A stretch of DNA of 64,000 bases from Nyssa sinensis (taxonomy: Eukaryota > Streptophyta > Magnoliopsida > Cornales > Nyssaceae): assembly GCA_008638375.1 (NCBI GenBank), contig CM018038.1:10766740-10830739 (forward strand), in the 5' to 3' direction. Positions 33,669 to 44,799 of this stretch are shown here, piece by piece. Position 1 is the first letter of the stretch. Each line of letters begins with the position of its first letter. The notes under the pieces were generated by a model. That model saw only the letters and a program-made list of their open reading frames with translations. It was not told the DNA's origin and made no database searches. Position numbers and translations under genes: made by a program.

Positions 33669-35060
33669 CTTCTCATGTTAGTAACTACTGCACATTGTAC
33701 TTAAATCTGTCAGTCCTTGCACTTTCTATTTATAGATTAGTGAGCCATTGTATAGAGCATACATTGAGAGATTGTTTAGATCAGTTGTAACATGGTGAGA
33801 AGCTCCACTGTCCAAGAGCCATGATCTATTGCTGGGATTATTGGTAGCATAATGAGCCCTCGATTCCGATGGGGAAGCAAGATGATTGTTCGAAGCAGTG
33901 GGATTAATGTCGGATGTTTGAACTAGGACTAGCCAAAATGATGGACACCGTTTTACTATATGACCTTGTATTCTGCAGATTTGGCAATAACCCAGGTGTG
34001 GCCGAGATGGACGATTTCCTTGAGTTATGGTTTGTCCGTTGTTTTGTGTTGTAGGATACAGGTTTAGATTGTTGTTGGAGGGACACCATGAATGAGTGTT
34101 GTTGCATGGGTGTGCAGGTGGGCACCAGGTTGTTGGATTCCTACTCATGGGATTAGCAGTGGTAGGAAAATAGAAGGGTTTTGGTTTTGTGGTGAGCACC
34201 GAAGCTTCAAAGTTGAGCAATTTTTCATGTAGTTCTTCAAAGGTTATAGGTATGTCTCTGTCTTGGACAACACATGTTAGTTCTTTGTATTCATCGCCAA
34301 GTCCATCAAGTATCTTTTCTGTGAGGTCTTCTGCATCAAGTGGTGCTCCAAGAAGGGCAAGCTCATCAATTTTTGCTTTTATGGCTTGCAGAAACACAGT
34401 TACACTTTCAGATCATTTGGTGATCGTCTTGAGTTGGCTCTTGGCCTATTTGATGCATCCATAAGAAGGCTTGGCATAGGTGGTGGCCAAGATAGTCCAT
34501 GCTTCATGAGTAGTTTTAGCTTGAGCAATGAATGGTATGATAGTTGAGGAGATGGAGCCAATGATGGCATTCAAGATTAACTGGTCCTGTTTGATCCAGA
34601 GGATGTGAGTAGGGTTTGGTCTAGTTGTGTCCTTTTGAGTGAGAGTGGTTGGGGGACAAGGTTTTGAGCCATCGATATAGCCTAAGAGATCATAGCCAAT
34701 GAAGAGGCTGTGAAATTGCAACTTCCAAGAGATGTAGTTGCTAGAAGTGAGTTTTAGAGGGGTTTGGGCAACAACATTAATACTGATAAGGGTGTTATGG
34801 GATTCATTAGTGTTGAGAATAGAGGTTGAGAGATTGGCAATGGTTGCTCGAGATGGAAGAAATAAGGAGAAAAAAAAATTGGAATTTGTTATCTCTTAGT
34901 TTTGCTCTGATACCATATTAAACTACTGACTCATCTAAAAGCTTAAGTTATTAGAAGGGGTGTATCTTTATTATTATATTCTCTAACACTTCTCATGTTA
35001 ATAACTACTGCACATTGTACTTAAATCTGTCAGTCCTTGCACTTTCTATTTATAGATTAG
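33669..35060. repeat. 72-bp direct repeats flanking a copia fragment
   Basis: The segments 33,669-33,740 and 34,989-35,060 are identical except for one base (CTTCTCATGTTAGTAACTAC versus CTTCTCATGTTAATAACTAC). The right copy contains the real splice acceptor of ATR exon D and the first five exon bases; the left copy duplicates both. Between them lies about 1.25 kb of copia sequence. The repeats are far longer than the 5-bp duplications made by integrases. Confidence 0.92.
33741..34988 (-). mobile_element. Ty1/copia fragment: LTR edge, primer site, gag and start of protease
   Basis: On the minus strand a partial LTR end (about 34,988-34,916) is followed by TGGTATCAGAGC (+ 34,904-34,915), the classic initiator-tRNA-Met primer site. 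Then comes a gag frame, with one break near 34,400-34,445, encoding ILNAIIGSIS, AWTILATTYA and ILDGLGDEYKEL. A CCHC zinc knuckle CQICRIQGHIVKRC lies near 33,990-33,945. It stops shortly after the protease active site WLLDSGASHHV (about 33,825-33,790). Integrase, reverse transcriptase and the 3' LTR are missing. Confidence 0.85.
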
Positions 35061-35670
35061 CTAGGGTACCTCAGATGATAAAAGAAGTTACAAGAATTCT
35101 GATTGGTAATAAAGATCTTTTGAGCTTTTTGAGGAATCATTTTGTCGGTCTCCTTAATAGTATCGATAGAAAAATTCTCCATACAGAGGATCTGATACTG
35201 CAGAAACAAGCCATGAAACGTTTAGAGATGCTGATCAATATGATGGGTTCTAACCTTGGCACTTATGTTCCAATACTTATGGTTCTTCTCATACACTGTA
35301 TTGATAAAGAATCACTCCAAGGTGAGGGTCTCTCTGTCTTGCATTTTTTCATTCAACAGTTGGTAAAGGTATCACCATCTAGTATTAAGCATGTAATATC
35401 TCAATTTTTTGCTTCTCTTATCCCCTTATTGGAGAGAAATAAAGAAAAGTCCTCTTCAAATTTAGAAAAAATAGTGGAAATCTTGAAAGAACTCGTGTTT
35501 GAGAACAGGGATATCCTAAAGCAACATATTGGTGAGTTTCCTCCATTACCTAGCATTCCTGCCTTAACAAAAGTGAATGAAGTGATACAGGAAGCACGTG
35601 GATCAATGACTTTGAAGGATCAATTTCGGGATATTGTTGATGGATTGAATCATGAGAATTTGAACGTTAG
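35056..35670 (+). pseudogene. ATR: ATR checkpoint kinase gene fragment, exon D (UME domain)
   Basis: The exon runs from the TATAG acceptor at 35,051-35,055 to a GTATGA donor at 35,671 and is open throughout. It encodes the UME (NUC010) domain of ATR, with LARVPQMIKEV, NHFVGLLNSIDRKILH, TYVPILMVLLIHCID, GLSVLHFF, SIKHVISQFFASLIP, EFPPLPSIPAL and NHENLNVR. The frame joins exon C across the intron. This is the most confidently identified part of the locus. The FAT, kinase and FATC regions that should follow are absent from the rest of the window. Confidence 0.85.
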
Positions 35671-36776
35671 GTATGAAATTTATCAAACAAGATTTATATT
35701 GCATAGGAAATTTTGTGCTTTTTTAACAAAGAGTTTTCAGGAAAAATTCTCTGCCTACTGAACATGGACAGAGAAATTTCTCTGCCATCGAGCAGAGAAA
35801 ATTCTTAAACAAAAAAAATATTACACATGTTTTTAACAATGCATCAAATAATTTTTGTTCCTAAGGAAAGTTGTAATACTCTAACATTGATAAATCAAAA
35901 AAATTAGATTAAAAAAAAAAGAATATACAACTATAAAAAAAATATAGCAACAAAAAAATTCTCTGTCCGAAAAATTTTGGACACCTTGTTATTTTTTTCA
36001 TTTGACCAATCAACTTAAGATATTCTATATTTTTCCTTACATTTAGGGCCACAAGAAACTTTTTCACAATAATTAATTTGAAGTTTTTTCAAACACAAGA
36101 AAGACAATCAACTTTCAATTAGCTTGTCTCAATCCCCATAATAATCACTATGCCAATTGAAGATAAACTACAAGTATTGTTTTCAATTAAGGTATGAAAA
36201 TCTTCATATCCAAACAGAATAGACAATTCTTCTGGTAACTTGCTAGCTTACACGTAAATATTTGTATAAAAATTGCCTGATCACATTACAAGTTATTGTA
36301 GAAAGACTAAAGAAAAAGCTAAGGTTTACAAAAAGGCCAGTAGGCCTTCCCATTGTGAAATTGGAGAATAAATTTTGGTATCCTGAATGACCATTTCAAC
36401 CCAAATTAGCTGTAAGATTGCAAATTTTCTTTCTCTCCTTTCTCTAAAAAACTAGCTAGAAAACAATTATTTTCAATTTTTAGACATTTTAAAAGATAAA
36501 ATCAGCACCTCTTCTAAATTTTGTTCTATTTTTCAAAATTATTATAAGTACTAATTATTTTTTATACACATTCTAACTGTATAATTCACTATCATTCCTA
36601 GCCAAGAAACTAAATTCTTCCTCAAAGCAAACCAAGTAAAATTCAACCAACAAAACTGACTTTTATATCACTCTATGCTTCCTCCTCTATAAGCTTTCAA
36701 TATTAAGATTTCACATCACGACATCCCAATCCACCATTCTTGAATTTCTTTCTCTCTCTATCAAACTCTAGATGTT
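35671..36776. other. AT-rich DNA downstream of ATR exon D
   Basis: No coding exon is recognised. A 16-bp perfect palindrome CAGAGAAATTTCTCTG lies near 35,770-35,785, with related fragments close by, suggesting a small degraded hairpin repeat. At 36,680-36,776 a CTATAAGC box is followed by a CT-rich leader and an ATG at 36,772, immediately before solo LTR 3. Confidence 0.5.
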
Positions 36777-37983
36777 TGTAATAACCCGAAAATTTTTTTT
36801 TTATATAAAATTTTCTTGGTTATTAAATTTAATTTTTTATTATTATTATTATTATTATTGGTGTTCTTAGTACATGTGTTATATATATATATATATATAT
36901 AAGTGGTATGCATGTGTAAAATGAAGTATATGCAAGTGGCTAGGAGTGTAGGTTTCGGCTGAGTGTGTGTGTGTGTGTGTGTGCAGACATGAGTGTGTGT
37001 GTGTGTGTGTGTGCCTGCAATATAATATATGTAAATATATTTGGAAGCCAAATGCACAAGAAATGCATTTAATGTGCTTTGAAAAGGGAGAAAAAGGGGC
37101 AGTGATAGAGCAGTGGGCAAGGTCAGAAACAGAGGCTGTGCAGGTCTGATCGTGTAGAGAGAGAGAGAGTAGAGAGAGAGAGAGGTAATATGCTTGATAT
37201 GTATGTGTGTATGTACACATCGGTTGGAGAGGAAATCAGAACGAGAGAAGCTGTGCAGAAGAGGCGTGGGCGTTGAGAGAAACTCTGGGGGGTGAACCAA
37301 GAGGAGGGAAGAAGAGGGGAGAAGTTGAAACAAGGAGAAACCCAGAAAAAGGTAAGCATTTCTTTGTTACTATTTTTAATTTTTAGAAAGCTTGTTAAGT
37401 GTATTTGAGTTAAAGGGCTGATAGTGCATGAAAAATGTAAAAATTCGTAAAAAGAATGAATGAAAAAGAGGTAGAAATGAGGTAGAAATATCAGGTTGCA
37501 GGTTCGGGGTGGTGATCGGGTTCTAGGATTTTAGATGTTTTAAATCGGTTTAAAGGATGGGGAAATCATGGCATGGGGTGCAGGAACAACTTGGTATGCA
37601 AATAGGGTCGAAACAGTGGATGATCTATCACGAAATTGGAAGAATTCAGTTGGCCGGAAAAACGGCCGGAGATGAAAATCTCCCTGTTCGAACGGTTATG
37701 GTGGCCACAATTTTAAAATGACAATGGAACGAAAACCTACGCATAAAATAGTAGAAACCAGTGCTTAAAAATGGATGAAACTGGATCGGAAAAGACCTGC
37801 CGTCGCCGGAGATGGCGACGGAAAGCCTAGGGCGACATACCGGAAAATCGGGTGAGGGAGATGACCTTGTTGGGCTGGACTTTAGGTCGGGTCGGGTCGG
37901 AACCCGACCGAACACGGAAACGGTACAGCAACTACGTCGTTTTGGGTGTGGTTTTTTTTTTAAAATATATATATATATATAGG

Positions 37984-38006
37984 GCTGACGTCATCATGAC
38001 GTCAGC
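37984..38006. promoter_or_regulatory. paired TGACGTCA palindrome in solo LTR 3
   Basis: TGACGTCA at 37,986-37,993 and 37,997-38,004, three bases apart, embedded in the same 23-bp block found at 19,537-19,559. Relative to LTR orientation both copies read identically. Confidence 0.6.
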
Positions 38007-39170
38007 ATGACACGTTGAACCGGTCAGACCGGTTGGTCCAGTAAGACCCTAGACCGGTTCACTTAAAACCAACAAAAACCCTTTGGTTCACCTATTTAAT
38101 TTTTAATAAGAAAACCAGAGCTTATGATAATTACGGTTTGACCCCTAGACTTTTCAGAAATTATGTTTTGACCCACCAGAATTAAATATTAATAAAATAA
38201 TAATTAAATTAATTAATTAATAAATTAATAAATTAATTTAATTATTTAAATATTCAAAAATATCCCGGAGTCCAAATGGGATAAGTCATTAGTGTATTTT
38301 GACTATCTCAACCATTCTGAGACCAATGGTGAGGTCCGTTTTACGAGACGAGATCCCGAAAAATAAAAGACCCATAGTAACCTTTAAAATTACCAAAATG
38401 CCCCTAAATTAAATTACAGTCAAACGAATTCCGAATTAAGTAAACAAATAGTGAAACTTTATTATCTCGAGCATCCCGGACTCAACCGTGAAGTCCGATT
38501 TGTGAAAAGAGGTCACGAAATGTAAGGACCCGTGTAAAGTGCAAAATGATTGTTTTACCCTTTTGAACCCAAGTGTCCGAATTGAATTCTACGAAACCCT
38601 AAACTTATTTTTTTCGATGTCCCGGACTCAATAGTAGAGTCTAAATTAGTAAAATAAAAACTTATAAGATAAAGACATAAAATTTGATGAATAGCATGAC
38701 TCAAGTGACAAATGAACTGAGTTACCTGTTATGATTTTAGGGACACGAGAGGGCAAGGAGAAGGTGATCTGACCTTCGGTATTCTCCCTGTGATCCTACC
38801 ATACTACGAGTACGCTTTCCCTGGTTGAGGTCGATTATCAGGTACGATATATTGTGCTAAGTAAGAAATAGAATTGAGATTAGGAATATTTGTTCTGCTG
38901 CCTTGATTGTTCACATGTTTGCCTGATTGTTCACATGCTTATGTGCTTCATGCTATCTTGCTAAAGTTGGGTGATGATGTGGATCATGATTATGTGTATA
39001 TCGCATGTGTTAGAGTAGTGTGTGAATTATATGTTTTGAGAACTGTTGACATTATGAAATGTGCATTTGAAAGCATGCTTTATGTGTGAATGAGATGCAT
39101 TATTGAGATTACATTATGACATGATGAAATCAAAGCATGTTGGCATAGAATGATTCCTTGGACATGACAT

Positions 39171-39320
39171 GATATTGCATTTGGTACCCTAACCAGCGGG
39201 AGTGATCCGCGAAGGGACACGATATTGCATTTGGTACCCTAACCAGCGGGAGCGATCCGCGAAGGGACACGATATTGCATTTGGTACCCTAACCAACGGG
39301 AGCGATCCGTGAAGGGACAT
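39171..39320. repeat. 50-bp tandem repeat, three copies
   Basis: Units start at 39,171, 39,221 and 39,271 with GATATTGCATTTGGTACCCT. The copies differ at only a few bases. They lie in the 3' third of solo LTR 3. Confidence 0.95.
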
Positions 39321-39875
39321 GACATTACATTGTATTACATTACATTACATGAGTTGATATGGACATGGCATAGATTTGACATGATTGTGGCATAGAGTGG
39401 TGTGGGTGTTTCATGGGCATTATTACTGCATTGCATGGATAACATGGATGACATGCAGATTATTGCTAGTATATTGTATGCATGATGTTGAATGCCATGT
39501 AGATATAACTGTACACTTGCACATGCCACGCCCTTAATTTTGTTTCTTGCATTAGCATTATATTGTACCAGCATGTTGAGCTGACCCCTTTAGTGGGGCA
39601 ACATTTCAGATGATGTTCCAGCTGTACGAGACGGGGAGATGAGCTGATTAGGAACTATGTTAGGCCCAATGGGCGCTTTTGCTATTGTATAAGGGCATAA
39701 GCCCGAGATTGTATCTTATTTTGTATGTTGTGAACGAATGGACCAGACCTCGTGTATGTATCAGAATAGTGCACGGAATGTATGTAATTATATTTAATCG
39801 CCTTTATTTCCCTATTATTTTTATTTTCTGTCTCGTCCGTCGCGTCTCGGGTTCGCAGGAATTCGGGGCGTGACA

Positions 39876-40313
39876 ATGTTAAAATCGACCACAATCAGCC
39901 ATTGCTTAGGCATTGTCCCTTGTCCAACCATCATTGTTTGATTTAATAAAGCTGGTTGGAGCTTGGGTTGAGGGTTAAAAGTTGTTTGGATTTTGGACAA
40001 AGGGGTTCGGGCTTGCAAAAGAAGCTTCGATTACGTACAAAAGCAACAACGACAATCAGCAATGCATATGGTGGTCCCCTTCTGATGTGATGATGGTTAT
40101 GATGGTGATTTGGTTGCTGTGGATGTCGTGTGGTTGTGGTTAAAGCGGGAATGGTGGCTAATAGTAGTGATCGATGTTGCTTGTGTTGAAGGAGTGACCA
40201 TGGTAAGATAATGGAGTATTCTACAACGATGGTGAAGACAACCGCAAAAGTAGAGACGATGATGGTGAGGAACGGCGGTGGTGCCGAGATTTGGCGATGA
40301 TTGGGTATGGTTG
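39876..40313. other. short interval between two LTR insertions, no gene supported
   Basis: Sequence following the target duplication begins ATGTTAAAATCG. A GATG/GTGG-rich low-complexity stretch at about 40,080-40,310 gives spurious open frames on both strands. No homology is recognised. Confidence 0.45.
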
Positions 40314-41588
40314 TGTTGGGTTCGTAACCACAGCGAAAGCGATTTCAAAAATCTATTTGGATCTTTTTCTTTACATGAATTATACAATCTTAAAAAAAGA
40401 TATTAGAATTACCTTGTTCTTGATAATCTTGATTATTGAAGAAAATTTCTTGAAAAGATTGATGCAATCTTTCTTCACTTTCTCCTCTAAGTCTTCTTTT
40501 CTTTTCCCTTAGGCAAACCGTTTCGCAGGAAAGTAAGCTGCCTCTTATTTTTGTCTAGCACAAAAACTTAATGCTTGATAAATGGTTCCCTACATATCAT
40601 ATATATAGGGCATCACCTAATTAGGGCAAGAGAAGGGATCTAATGAGTTCTACTAAGTTAGCTTCCAATTAATCAATTAAATCTTAATTACCTCATAATT
40701 AATTTTAATTGACTATTAATTTTAATTAACTCCACTATATAATTGAAATTGTACTCCAACTTAATAGAATAGAGTAAACTCATATACATTACACTTTTGT
40801 AGTTGGCCTCTCTACATGGATACTAATAATCAGGGTTCCATATTATATTGTCAAATTAATTCCCTAATTATTTTAAGAACCTAATTTAATAATTATTAAT
40901 CACTTGCAATTGGTCATCATTTCAATAAATAATTTACTGAAAAGACCGAATCCAGATTTCAGTAATTAACCCATTGAATTAGCACAAAGGTGATATCCAT
41001 CTCTCTAATATATATAGAATGTAGATTCCATCTTCAGAATATGTGTTCCCACAGTCTAAATAATGACTTCCCAACATACCGAGGTGTTAATCTAAAATAC
41101 CTCACTCATTAGTAACTCAAAGTCATCACTATTCAGAACTTGAGTTCACTATCCTTTCAGGATTAAGAGCTCACTGTGAATAGTGAATAAAAACTTATTA
41201 AAGGTGATAGTTCCAAATGATGCGTTTCTTATAGTGATCCAGTTCAATGTATTCCCAATACACCGATACAATAACCTAGAGTCCACTACTCTGATGGTTG
41301 AGATAAACCACCTTATCACATAAAGTTTAACTGTATTACAGTTTCAGATAAGATGTCCAGTCTTATCAATAGCCACGAACAATTCTAGAATTTCCTATAT
41401 AAGCAGTTCATATCTTTTGTGTATAAATCTCATTTATACACATGAACCGCTCCTTATGACAACTCAAGGACTAATCATCTCATGATATAAAGCAACATCC
41501 AAACATATGGTAATATAAAACTTAATAATAAATCAAATCTATTAAATAATAATAAAATATCTTGGATATAAGGGCACACATCCTAACA
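40314..41588 (-). mobile_element. probable solo LTR, copia-like
   Basis: On the minus strand this 1,275-bp segment starts TGTTAGGATGTGTGCCC and ends GAACCCAACA, which are plausible LTR termini; that start resembles those of plant copia elements. No coding region, primer site or partner LTR is present. The 5-bp flanks (ggttg and tgtcg) do not match, so either the termini are slightly misplaced or the flanks were lost. The lack of a matching duplication keeps confidence moderate. Confidence 0.5.
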
Positions 41589-42173
41589 TGTCGGTCCCTC
41601 TCCTTTTCCGAATTCAACAAAGATGGAGAAATTTGAGATGGCGAAAGAAAAAAGATAGTGAATGAGATTTGGTGTTATAAGCAATTTTTGTCCACACGGG
41701 ACTGAATGTATATCAAGGGTGATTTAGTCATTTAAAAAAATATAACATTGTCATGTCAACACTTTTGGATGTAGGTTTAAATAATTTAAAAACTTAGGGA
41801 CGTTTGGAGTTACAATGTTTCTCCTTGGACATTAGCTTGTAGACATTTATTTTGAAGAACCTTCCACTAATTAACTTTTAAAGTTATAACTAATTTAGAA
41901 CTTTTTAAAAATTAAAAAAAAAAAAAACACAATTTAGAATGCCTAAACAATGAAGCTGGACTAAAAATGATGTAACTGAGATCATTAGTGGTAAGTTTCA
42001 ATCATCATGCGTATTGACCCTAATCTAACCAATTCAACTAGAACATGACATTACCTGACAAAGTTAAGTGTTTAAAATGCTGATTATAGCATTTGGAGGT
42101 GCAACATGTGGTTTTGTACTCATGAAAAATACTATTTATCTTCAGTTTATACCCTTAATTGTATCTCCAATGT
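41589..42173. other. AT-rich intergenic DNA, no gene seen
   Basis: No exon, RNA gene or transposon end recognised. It ends at the tgt target duplication (42,171-42,173) of CACTA 2. Confidence 0.5.
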
Positions 42174-42930
42174 CACTACAAGAAACAGGACTATTAGCGG
42201 CATTCGCCTGTGCGTCGCTACCAACGCCGCTAATAACAGTGTCACAAATACTATTAGCAACATTCAAACCAAAAACACCACTATTAATACCCTATTGGCG
42301 GCGTTTTTAAACAGTCTTAATCAGTGTCGCTAAAAAGTACACCTGAAGATACTAAACGTCGCTAATAGTCTTTTATTAGCGGCGCACGCATGAACGCCGC
42401 TATTATGGCATATTAGCAGCGCACACATGAATGTCACTATTAATGGTCTATTGAACATCGCTAATAATGCCTATTAGCAACACACGCATGAACGTTGCTA
42501 ATAATGGACTATTAGTAGAATGCATTGTGTGCCACAAACAGTCCATTGTTAGTGGCGCACAATGTGTGCGGCTAACAATATTTTTACATTTTTTTTAAAA
42601 CTTGTAATTTTTACATTTAATTTTCACACATGTTCAAACCTGGGTTATCAATAATACATAACAACAAAGATATCAAATTCATGCCATAAATAAAACAAAA
42701 GTTAATTACAAATACAAATTACGAGTACAAATTCATATTCATGCAGTAAATTAAAAATTATTACAAATATACATATTAATGTTAGAAAAAGAAGAAGGAA
42801 AATATATGTCGGCCCAGTCTAGTGCATCTCCCTCCCGACCCAAGAATCCAGTAATCTGATAAGATAAATTCACAATTATTAGTTGAGTAAAAAAATTTTA
42901 AGAAAAATTATAAAATTACATATTTATTTT

Positions 42931-43790
42931 GCATAAGTTGCACACCGGGCATCCGAATTATGTTTTATAAGTTTTTGCACGTGTATTTTACTAGTTTAGA
43001 CATGTGTGAACTGGTTTGATAGTGGTTTAACGTTTTCGGGTATTTTAGGCGGTCGAAGGACCAATACGGACAATTTTCGACACTTAAGTCCTTTATTTTT
43101 GCATAAGTTACAAATCGGGCATCCAAATTGTGTTTTGTAAGCTTGAGCACATGTACTTTACAAGTTTAGAGGTTTTTGAAGTGGTTTGGTGGTGGTTTGA
43201 TAATTTTCAGGCATCTTGGGTGATCGAAGGCCCAAAACGGATCATTTTCGATACTTAAGTAACTTTGTTTTGCATAAGTTGCAATCCGAGCATCTGAATT
43301 GTGTTTTATAAGTTTGGACATGGGTATTTTACTTTTTTAGAAGTATATGAACTGGTTTGGTGATTTTTTGACAATTTTCGGCATTTTAGACTGTCAAAGG
43401 CCCAAAACGGACCGTTTTCAACACTTAAGTTCATTATTTTTGCATAAGTTAGAAATCGGGCATCCAAGTTATGTTTTGTAAGTTTGAGCATGTGTATTTT
43501 ACTATTTTAGAGGTTTTTGAACTGGTTTGGTGGTGTTTTGACAATTTTGGGGCATTTTAGGTAGTCGCAGGCCCAAAACGGGTTATTTTCGACATTTAAG
43601 TCATTTTTTTTGCATAAGTTGCCACCAGGCATCTAAATTGTGTTTTCTAAGTTTGAGCATGTGTATTTTACTATTTCTGAGCTGTGTGAACTGGTTTGGT
43701 ATTGGTTTAACAATTTTTGAACATTTTGGGCAGTCGAAGGTTAAAAACAGGTCATTTTCGACACTTAAGTCCTCTATTTTTTACACATAA
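42931..43790. repeat. 170-bp tandem repeat inside CACTA 2, five copies
   Basis: The landmark GCATAAGTTGCAAATCGGGC starts at 42,931, 43,101, 43,272, 43,442 and 43,612 with substitutions. Units also hold GAACTGGTTTGGTGGTG and CCCAAAACGG blocks. It occupies the same place as the 161-bp array in CACTA 1, and the units share the GCATAAGTT-CAAATCGG-ATCCAAAT core. Confidence 0.92.
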
Positions 43791-43849
43791 ATTATAGTAT
43801 AGTTATGCATTATTTACTAGTTCTAAAAGATAATACAACTTTTAAATTT

Positions 43850-44438
43850 ACTAAGATTGAGAAGGGACGCCTTGGTGCCTTAGTAGTGTTTGCACAACCT
43901 CTCCAAGATGGGATAACCGTTGCTCCAACTTTGTGTTGTGGCGCTCTAATGCATCGGCCCTCTATATGGCCACCTGGACTCTCACAACGCTATCTATAAA
44001 AGATGATATCAGTGTAGGCCAAACACCGGCCCCTAGGCCACCGACCTATCCACTCCTCTGGCCCAAAACAGCCTCGCGTATCTGGTCATCAGTCATCAAT
44101 GTCAATCCCTCAAAGGTCAACTACGCACACCTCTGGACCATCTCCTCCTACAAAATGATAACTTTTTTTATATATTTTAGAAACTTTTTAAAAGCCTAAA
44201 TTTAATAATAGTGGTATGTATACGGTAAAAACTTACGTATAACCACTGCAACTCTAGGTCCACCCAACCCTTCTTTGGGTTGAAGTGCGTCCTATGCCAG
44301 AAATCAATGAGGCTGGGCAATGCACTAGTGTACAGGTCGTGCTGTAATAATAATAACACTATTAAGTTAGATTTAGAAAATTCATATTTCTAACATAAAA
44401 AAATATAAACAATTATAACTACCATATTGTGCATATGG
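43850..44438 (-). pseudogene. ORF2 (Ptta/En/Spm transposase) of CACTA 2, 3' exons
   Basis: Minus-strand exons match those of CACTA 1. A segment near 44,330-44,230 reads SLIDFWHRTHFNPKKGWVDL. An exon near 44,150-43,860 reads EEMVQRCA, LMTDDQIREAVLGQRSG and RVQVAI, ending in a predicted coiled coil rich in LEQRLSHLGEVVQTLL. Stops within the exon indicate decay. The nested CACTA 3 separates this part from the upstream exons. Confidence 0.72.
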
Positions 44439-44799
44439 CGTCACTACAAGAAAAGTAGGTTTCAGCGACACACACTTTTTGCGGCGCACAAATACCGTCG
44501 TTAAAAGTCACTTTGCACGACACACAAGGCGCACATCGCTAATGGTGGTGTAAAACTTAATTCCCGTGCAAAATTAATGGCGAAAAATTTTTTACGGGGT
44601 ATAATTAATTTTTAGCGATGCACAGCAATTAGTTTTTAGCGACGCACGTGTGCATCGCTAATAATTTACTACTTTTAGTGACGGACAGTGGGTCGTCGCT
44701 AATAAGTTGGATTATGGAACGATGTCGTTTTAGCGTTATGAGCGACGCACGATATACCATTAGTGACGCCCAGGCGCACGCCGCTAATGGTTTGCGATT

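Larger units (their letters stand above)
36777..39875 (+). mobile_element. very long solo LTR 3 (Tekay/Del-like)
   Basis: The 3,099-bp segment starts TGTAATAACCCG and ends GGGGCGTGACA. It is flanked by atgtt (36,772-36,776; 39,876-39,880). It shares termini, orientation and several inner blocks with solo LTR 2 and, reversed, solo LTR 1, including an ACCGGTTCA-rich region and the paired TGACGTCA palindrome. It holds TA, GT and GA microsatellites at 36,880-37,190 and a 50-bp triplicate at 39,171-39,320. No open reading frame of note. Confidence 0.82.

Noticed and set aside
36761..37333. Long minus-strand open frame rich in His-Thr
   Set aside because: It is a translation of GT, GA and TA microsatellites inside solo LTR 3.
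39171..39320. CRISPR-like array
   Set aside because: Units abut directly with no unique spacers and the DNA is plant nuclear; it is a simple tandem repeat.
40314..41588. A solo LTR with a clear target duplication
   Set aside because: The termini look right but the 5-bp flanks ggttg and tgtcg do not match, so the claim of a clean insertion was dropped and the feature kept at moderate confidence.
42965..43491. Two similar minus-strand frames starting MLKLTKHNLDARF
   Set aside because: They are translations of consecutive 170-bp repeat units, not a gene family.
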